A stretch of DNA of 36,732 nt, from assembly GCA_047605445.1 (NCBI GenBank), contig JASGFP010000022.1:1-36732 (forward strand), given 5' to 3'. This DNA is from JAJXWB01 sp047605445 (lineage in GTDB: Bacteria > Pseudomonadota > Alphaproteobacteria > Rhizobiales > Beijerinckiaceae). Positions 32,445-36,732 of this stretch are shown piece by piece. Position 1 is the stretch's first letter; every line of letters begins with the position of its first letter. A program made the translations under genes and the position numbers. The notes beneath the pieces are model-generated. The model was not told where the DNA came from and searched no databases. It worked only from the letters and a program-made list of their open reading frames with translations.

Positions 32445-34115
32445 TCACCCTGCCCCTTCGAGCAACCTTGCCGCCGCCGCGCGCGCTTCGGCCGTGATGC
32501 TCGCGCCCGACAGCATGCGCGCGATTTCTTCTTGCCGCTCGGCCTCGTCCAGCGCCGCGACCGAGGTCGCCACCCGCTTGCCTTTGTCCATCGCATCCTT
32601 GGCGATGCGGAAATGTTTTCCCGCACGCGCCGCCACCTGCGGCGCGTGGGTGACGGCGAGAACCTGCACGCGGGACGCCAGCCGCGCGAGGCGCTGGCCG
32701 ATGGCGTCGGCCACCGCGCCGCCCACCCCCGTGTCGATCTCGTCGAACACGAGCGTCGGCGCGGAGCCCTTGTCGGCGAGCGTGACCTTGAGCGCCAGCA
32801 TGAAGCGCGAGAGTTCGCCGCCGGACGCCACTTTCATCAGCGGCCCGGGCCGCGCGCCGGGATTGGTCTGAACGTGAAATTCCACGCGGTCGATACCATC
32901 CGCGCTCGCGCTGGCGGGATCGCTGTCGACCTGCGTCGTGAAGATTGCGCGCTCCAGCTTCAACGGCGCGAGTTCGCCCATCACCGCCTTGTCGAGCTTC
33001 GCCGCCGTCGTCTTGCGCGCCTTCGACAAAGCCGCCGCCTTGTCGGCGAATGCCGCGCGCGCAGCGCTCGCCTCGCTGGTCAGCCGCGCCAGATTGCTCT
33101 CACCCTGCGCCAGCGCTTCGAGATCGGCGGCGAATTTCGCGGCGACCTTCGGCAGGTCGTCGACGCCGGCGCCGTATTTCCGCGCCGCCGCCCGCAATGC
33201 GAACAGCCGCTCTTCCGTGCGCTCCAGTTCGCGCGGATCGTAGGCGGCTTCCTCCAGCGCGGCTTCGAGCGTCGCGCGCGCGGCTTCCACACTGTCGAGC
33301 GCGCCGGACAGCGCGGCCAGCGTCGGGTCGATCAGCGCCGGCGCCTGCGGCTGGCGGCGTTCGAGCCGGCGCAGGGCCATCGCCAGCGCGGAGACCGGCG
33401 AATTCTCGCCTCCGACGGAATCGTAGGCCTCCCGCAAATCGGCGGCGACCTTTTCCGATTGCATCATCCGCTGGCGCGCGGCGGCGAGCTTGTCCTCCTC
33501 GCCCGCCTCCGGCGCGAGCTTCGACAATTCGGCATGGGCATGCGTGAGATAATCGGCGTCGGCGCGGGCTTTCGCCAGCCGCGTCTCCTCCGCCGCGCGC
33601 GCGTCTTCCGTCTCGCGCATCGTCTTGTGCGCGCGGCGCACCGCTTCGGCCTGCTTCTGCAATCCGCCGAACGCGTCGAGCAGCGCGCGATGCGTGGCGG
33701 CGTCGGTCAGCGCGCGCTCGTCGTGCTGGCCATGGATTTCCACGATGGCGCGCCCGATCGCGCGCAATGCCTGCGCGCTGACCGCCTGATCGTTGACGAA
33801 GGCGCGTGTGCGCCCGTCCGCCATCTGCACGCGGCGCAGGATGAGATCGCCGTCGACGTCGATCTCCTGCGCGCGCGCCGCGTCTCGCGCGGGATGGTCG
33901 GCAGATAGGTCGAACACCGCGGTCACCTGGCCCTGCGGCTGGCCCGCGCGCACCAGCGCGCCGTCGCCGCGCCCGCCGAGCGCCAGCGTGAAAGCGTCGA
34001 GAAGGATGGATTTGCCGGCGCCGGTTTCGCCGGTCAGCACGGTCAGGCCGCGATCGGGATCGAAATCGATCCTGTCGATCAGGACGATGTCGCGAATGGC
34101 GAGCTGAACCAGCAT
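32445..34115 (-). CDS. recN: DNA repair protein RecN
   Basis: SMC-like ATPase of 556 residues acting in double-strand-break repair. The N-terminus MLVQLAIRDIVLIDRIDFDPDRGLTVLTGETGAGKSILLDAF includes Walker A GETGAGKS (about 30-37). A long coiled-coil middle (about 150-370, rich in A, E, R and K) follows, and the C-terminal head has the ABC signature SGGELSRFMLALK and Walker B TLVFDEIDTGVGGAVADAIG, then the HAPQVAA H-loop. Length fits the family (553 in E. coli). It starts 23 bp after the bamD stop on the same strand, so the two are likely co-transcribed with lpxC upstream. This order (ftsZ-lpxC-bamD-recN-ligA) is usual in alphaproteobacteria. Confidence 0.97.
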   Translation of the reverse strand: MLVQLAIRDIVLIDRIDFDPDRGLTVLTGETGAGKSILLDAFTLALGGRGDGALVRAGQPQGQVTAVFDLSADHPARDAARAQEIDVDGDLILRRVQMADGRTRAFVNDQAVSAQALRAIGRAIVEIHGQHDERALTDAATHRALLDAFGGLQKQAEAVRRAHKTMRETEDARAAEETRLAKARADADYLTHAHAELSKLAPEAGEEDKLAAARQRMMQSEKVAADLREAYDSVGGENSPVSALAMALRRLERRQPQAPALIDPTLAALSGALDSVEAARATLEAALEEAAYDPRELERTEERLFALRAAARKYGAGVDDLPKVAAKFAADLEALAQGESNLARLTSEASAARAAFADKAAALSKARKTTAAKLDKAVMGELAPLKLERAIFTTQVDSDPASASADGIDRVEFHVQTNPGARPGPLMKVASGGELSRFMLALKVTLADKGSAPTLVFDEIDTGVGGAVADAIGQRLARLASRVQVLAVTHAPQVAARAGKHFRIAKDAMDKGKRVATSVAALDEAERQEEIARMLSGASITAEARAAAARLLEGAG

Positions 34116-34138
34116 GGATCAGGCGCGCCTTTCAGAAC

Positions 34139-35035
34139 TCAGCCGACGGTCTTCCGGAACAGTTTCGAAATCCAGGAATCGCGCTGCTCGTTCGGCTCCA
34201 GTCCGCCCTCGCGCAGGCGCGCATAGGCGTCCTTGTACCATTGCGAGTCCGGATAATTGTGCCCGAGCACGGCGGCGGCCGTCTGCGCCTCGTTGACGAC
34301 GCCGAGCCGCAAGTAGGCTTCCGTCAGGCGGAACAGCGCCTCTTCCGTGTGGCGGGTCGACTGATACTTGCCGATCACCTCGCGGAAGCGGTTGATCGCC
34401 GCCGTGTAATTGCTCTGCTCGAGATAGAAGCGGCCGACCTTCATCTCGCGCGCGGCGATCTGGTCCTTGGCGACCTGGATCTTGAATTTCGCGTCGTTGA
34501 CGTATTCCGACTTCGGATATTTCTCGACGAGCTGATTGAAGATCGTGACCGACTTTTCCGCCCGCTCCTGGTCGCGGTCGGCTTCCGGGATCTGGTTGTA
34601 ATAGGACATGCCCGCCAGATAATAGACGTAGGGCGCGTCCTTCGTGTTCGGATAGAGGCCGATGTAGCGGTTGGCGGTGGCGACCGCCTCGTCGTACTTG
34701 CCTTCGGTGTATTCCGAATAGGTCTGCATCAGCAGGCCCTTCTGCGACCAGCCGGAATTCGGATACTGCTTTTCCAGCTCGCCGAATTTCTTGGCGGCGC
34801 CGGTGTAGTCCTTCTTGCCGAGACGCGCGAGGCCCTGGTCGTAGAGGCCGTCGGCCGGCACGTCGGGCAGAAGCTCGGTCTTGTATTTCTCGCCGCCGAA
34901 GAAGCTGCCGAAGGGGTTGGACACGCTGTCCATCGCCGAGCAGCCTGCGAGCGGCAGGCTCGCGGCGGCGGCCAGCGCGACGCGACGCGCGCCGCCGGTC
35001 TTGTGCAGGATCGAACGAACCAGGCTCTGCATCAT
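34139..35035 (-). CDS. bamD: Outer membrane assembly lipoprotein BamD
   Basis: Lipoprotein of 298 residues of the BAM complex, which inserts beta-barrel proteins into the outer membrane. The signal peptide MMQSLVRSILHKTGG.. ends in the lipobox LPLAGC, with lipidated Cys32. Five TPR-like repeats follow, e.g. ADGLYDQGLARLGKKDYTGA, KFGELEKQYPNSGWSQKG, VYYLAGMSYYNQIP, FNQLVEKYPKSEYVNDAKF and INRFREVIGKYQSTRHTEEA, which is the ComL/YfiO arrangement. The ATG at 35035 is chosen because it gives a proper lipoprotein signal; the frame is open to 35167, but that part is low-complexity glycine. The sequence GAGAGA precedes the start. It lies between lpxC and recN. Confidence 0.95.
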   Translation of the reverse strand: MMQSLVRSILHKTGGARRVALAAAASLPLAGCSAMDSVSNPFGSFFGGEKYKTELLPDVPADGLYDQGLARLGKKDYTGAAKKFGELEKQYPNSGWSQKGLLMQTYSEYTEGKYDEAVATANRYIGLYPNTKDAPYVYYLAGMSYYNQIPEADRDQERAEKSVTIFNQLVEKYPKSEYVNDAKFKIQVAKDQIAAREMKVGRFYLEQSNYTAAINRFREVIGKYQSTRHTEEALFRLTEAYLRLGVVNEAQTAAAVLGHNYPDSQWYKDAYARLREGGLEPNEQRDSWISKLFRKTVG

Positions 35036-35309
35036 GTCTCTCACGGCGGCGAAACTCGACAAAGCGCGAGAGCCGCCACCGCCCCCGTTACGCCGGCGCC
35101 CCGGGCCGGAGCCCGCGAGCAATTCCAGAAGCGCCCGATCATTGCGAATTGGGCGCAAATTCCACACACGTCCGCCGCGCCGAATCCGCGACGATCAGGC
35201 GCAGAACGCGAAACCACGCGGGTCATAGCGCAAAACCGCATGCAACGCCAACGTCCCGCTTGCTTTTCTTGCGGCGCGATTGTGGCGATCTCGGGTCCGC
35301 CAGAAGCCG
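35036..35309 (-). other. lpxC-bamD intergenic region
   Basis: About 270 bases with no convincing gene. The part next to bamD (35036-35167) is an open low-complexity frame (glycine/arginine-rich) without a ribosome site. No clear terminator hairpin was seen after lpxC, so read-through into bamD is likely. Confidence 0.4.
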
Positions 35310-36425
35310 TCAGCTCCGATCGGGCGCCAGCGCAGGCTGTACGCCGAAAGCAATGGCCGCGCCGATGTCGGGCCGCATCTCGCCGCGCGCTGCCGGCCGC
35401 GCGGGGACGAGCCGCCACGCGCTCTCGTCGGCGAACAGCGCCTGCAGGACAGCGTGGTTGAGCGCATGCCCGCCGCAGCGCGACCGGAAGACGCCGCGGA
35501 TCGGCGCGCCGGCCAGCGCAAGGTCGCCGACCGCATCCAGCATCTTGTGCCGCACGAATTCGTCCCGGAAGCGCAGGCCTTCAGGGTTGAGAACGCCGGC
35601 GTCGGAAATGGCGATGGAATTTTCGAGGGAGGCGCCGAGCGCGAAGCCCGCCCGCCACAGGCGCTCGATGTCGCCGATGAAGCCGAAGGTGCGCGCGCGG
35701 GCCAGTTCGCGGCGGAAGACCGCGGGATCGAGGCGAAGCGCCTTCCGCTGCTGGCCGACGGCTGCATGGGCGAAGGCGATCTCCACGTCGAGCGCAAGTC
35801 CCTCGCCGCCGGGCGCGAGTTCGGCGAAGGCGCCGCCGCGCTCGACGCGCACCGTCCTTAGAATTTCGATCGACCGGCGCGTGGCGGCCTGCGTCCGGAC
35901 GCCGGCCTCGTCGATCGCTGCGACGAAGGGGGCCGCCGATCCGTCGAGAACCGGAATTTCGGGACCGTCGACTTCGATCAGGGCATTGTCGACGCCAAGG
36001 CCCGCCAGCGCCGCCATGGCGTGTTCGACGGTGGCGACGCAGGCGGCGCCGCCAAGACCGAGGCTGGTGCAGAGTTCGGTGGAGACGACGCGCGACCAGA
36101 TCGCGGGGGCGACGGGTTCGGCGGACAGGTCGCTGCGCAGGAAGGCGACGCCGGCATCCGCGTCGGCCGGGTGCAGCACGATACGCGCCGGCTTGCCCGA
36201 GTGAACGCCGACGCCTTCCAGCGTGACACTGGCCGAAAGCGTGGTCTGCAGCGCGTGCGCGGGGGCGCGCGGCGCGGTCGATTTCGCTTTCTGGGCAGTC
36301 TCGGGCCGGGCCATCCGCATCCAGTCAATCGGGGGTCGTAGCGCATTCGCCGAAGGCGTTCGAACGCCACGCATCGGCGCAATCAGATCGGAGGGCGGGC
36401 CCTCGTGGCGGGAAACCGATCGCAT
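35310..36425 (-). CDS. lpxC: UDP-3-O-acyl-N-acetylglucosamine deacetylase
   Basis: Zinc deacetylase for the committed step of lipid A synthesis. Conserved elements: QTTLSASVTLEGVGVHSGKP at the enzyme start, zinc-ligand His in ATVEHAMAALAGLGVDN, HKMLDAVGDLALAG with the second His and the Asp ligand, the EGLRF-type segment LNPEGLRFRDEFVRHK, and catalytic His in CGGHALNHAVL. The frame gives 371 residues, but related enzymes have about 300-335, so the true start may be one of the in-frame ATGs at 36374, 36320 or 36314; none has a good ribosome site, and 36425 has GAGGG directly before it. The first 55 residues are not conserved. Downstream of ftsZ on the same strand; bamD follows 274 bp later. 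Confidence 0.93.
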   Translation of the reverse strand: MRSVSRHEGPPSDLIAPMRGVRTPSANALRPPIDWMRMARPETAQKAKSTAPRAPAHALQTTLSASVTLEGVGVHSGKPARIVLHPADADAGVAFLRSDLSAEPVAPAIWSRVVSTELCTSLGLGGAACVATVEHAMAALAGLGVDNALIEVDGPEIPVLDGSAAPFVAAIDEAGVRTQAATRRSIEILRTVRVERGGAFAELAPGGEGLALDVEIAFAHAAVGQQRKALRLDPAVFRRELARARTFGFIGDIERLWRAGFALGASLENSIAISDAGVLNPEGLRFRDEFVRHKMLDAVGDLALAGAPIRGVFRSRCGGHALNHAVLQALFADESAWRLVPARPAARGEMRPDIGAAIAFGVQPALAPDRS

Positions 36426-36563
36426 CCCTCAGGACGGAAATCGCTTCGCGGACTGGCGGGAAACTAGCTGCGTCGGGCGCGGCCGCCAAATCACGGTTTG
36501 TGAAAGATTGTTAAAGCCCTGAATGCAAATTTATCGCTGCAATATCATACCGTTGAAAAAGAA
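36426..36563 (-). promoter_or_regulatory. AT-richer leader/promoter region of lpxC
   Basis: After the ftsZ terminator the minus strand carries a less GC-rich stretch (about 36490-36555). It holds TTGCAT (36523-36528, minus strand) and A/T-rich segments such as TTTAACAATCTTTCAC that could make a promoter for lpxC. A good -10 box at the right spacing was not identified, so the exact site is open. This suggests lpxC has its own promoter apart from ftsZ. Confidence 0.35.
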
Positions 36564-36589
36564 CGGCCGGACGGAGGTCCGTCCGGCCG
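36553..36589 (-). terminator. Intrinsic terminator of ftsZ
   Basis: Perfect 11-bp stem CGGCCGGACGG / CCGTCCGGCCG with a 4-base loop (36564-36589), followed on the minus strand by TTCTTTTTCAA. It is a textbook Rho-independent terminator 11 bases past the ftsZ stop, and it separates ftsZ from lpxC transcription. Confidence 0.88.
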
Positions 36590-36599
36590 CTCGGTGTCG

Positions 36600-36732
36600 T
36601 CAGGACGACTGGCGGCGCAGGAACGCCGGGATTTCGAGTTGCTCGTCCTCGCTCGGACGCGCCGGGGCGACGCGGCCGTAGGCGTCGGCGGGCCGGGCGG
36701 CCGGCTGGACCGGGCGCTTGGCGTATTCGGCC
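36600..36732 (-). CDS. ftsZ: Cell division protein FtsZ, C-terminal end only
   Basis: The last 43 codons and stop of a gene entering from the right edge. The translation ends SEDEQLEIPAFLRRQSS. This is the FtsZ C-terminal conserved peptide (E-D-x-L-x-I-P-A-F-L-R-R-Q), which binds FtsA, ZipA-type anchors and MinC, preceded by the usual proline/alanine-rich linker (KRPVQPAARPADAYGRVAPARP). The GTPase domain is outside the window. The following hairpin terminator and lpxC fit the alphaproteobacterial gene order. Confidence 0.93.
   Translation of the reverse strand, partial: AEYAKRPVQPAARPADAYGRVAPARPSEDEQLEIPAFLRRQSS

Noticed and set aside
31296..33908. Plus-strand frame of 870 codons over ligA and recN
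   Set aside because: Runs through repeat C, a small gene and two core genes; arginine-rich shadow.
1..36732. Search for an integron, prophage, insertion sequence, toxin-antitoxin pair, defence system or secondary-metabolite cluster
   Set aside because: No integrase, transposase, phage, nuclease-defence, NRPS or PKS motif was seen; only small palindromic repeats hint at mobility.

Overview
The window is very GC-rich chromosomal DNA from an alphaproteobacterium, most probably of the order Hyphomicrobiales (Rhizobiales). The strongest evidence is the right end, where the minus strand reads ftsZ (3' end only) - lpxC - bamD - recN - (small membrane protein) - ligA. This order is typical of that group. 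The intergenic hairpin repeats (CCTTCTCCCCG..CGGGGAGAAGG, ATTCCCGCTTTCGCGGGAAT, and a CCTCATGGTGAGGAGGC-type element) also look like those common in Rhizobiales genomes. A methylotroph-like family such as Methylocystaceae or Beijerinckiaceae is possible, but that is a guess. Third codon positions are almost always G or C, so very long antisense open frames shadow most real genes; these were left out. No tRNA, rRNA, CRISPR array, transposase, integrase or phage gene was seen.

Left part (1-12.5 kb, mostly minus strand): a large AsmA-family protein that leaves the window, an MFS transporter, a YeeE/YedE (thiosulfate-type) transporter and a D-lactate dehydrogenase-type FAD oxidase form a same-strand run. 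Then come a DUF1993 protein, a small acidic orphan on the plus strand, a SulP anion transporter with a STAS domain, a DUF924 protein, and a radical SAM protein whose extra cysteine cluster lies in front of the SAM core.

Middle (12.5-26.1 kb): a UvrD/PcrA helicase, an amidase carrying an unusual lysine-rich histone-H1-like tail, a secreted protein divergent from a cytochrome P450, an LrgA/LrgB pair, a FadH-type 2,4-dienoyl-CoA reductase behind a striking AT-rich promoter, two divergent HAD hydrolases, an I78-type protease inhibitor, and a translationally coupled PhzF-Nudix pair.

Right part (26.1-36.7 kb): a cysteine-rich secreted peptide, PrmA (ribosomal protein L11 methyltransferase), a small basic protein, an aminopeptidase P, then ligA, recN, bamD, lpxC and ftsZ, which cover DNA repair, outer-membrane assembly, lipid A synthesis and cell division. 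The window is mostly ordinary core and accessory metabolism. No clear new multi-gene system was found. The best leads are the H1-tailed amidase, the radical SAM protein with its N-terminal cysteine cluster next to DUF924, the cluster of small secreted or orphan proteins, and four families of palindromic intergenic repeats concentrated at gene 3' ends.
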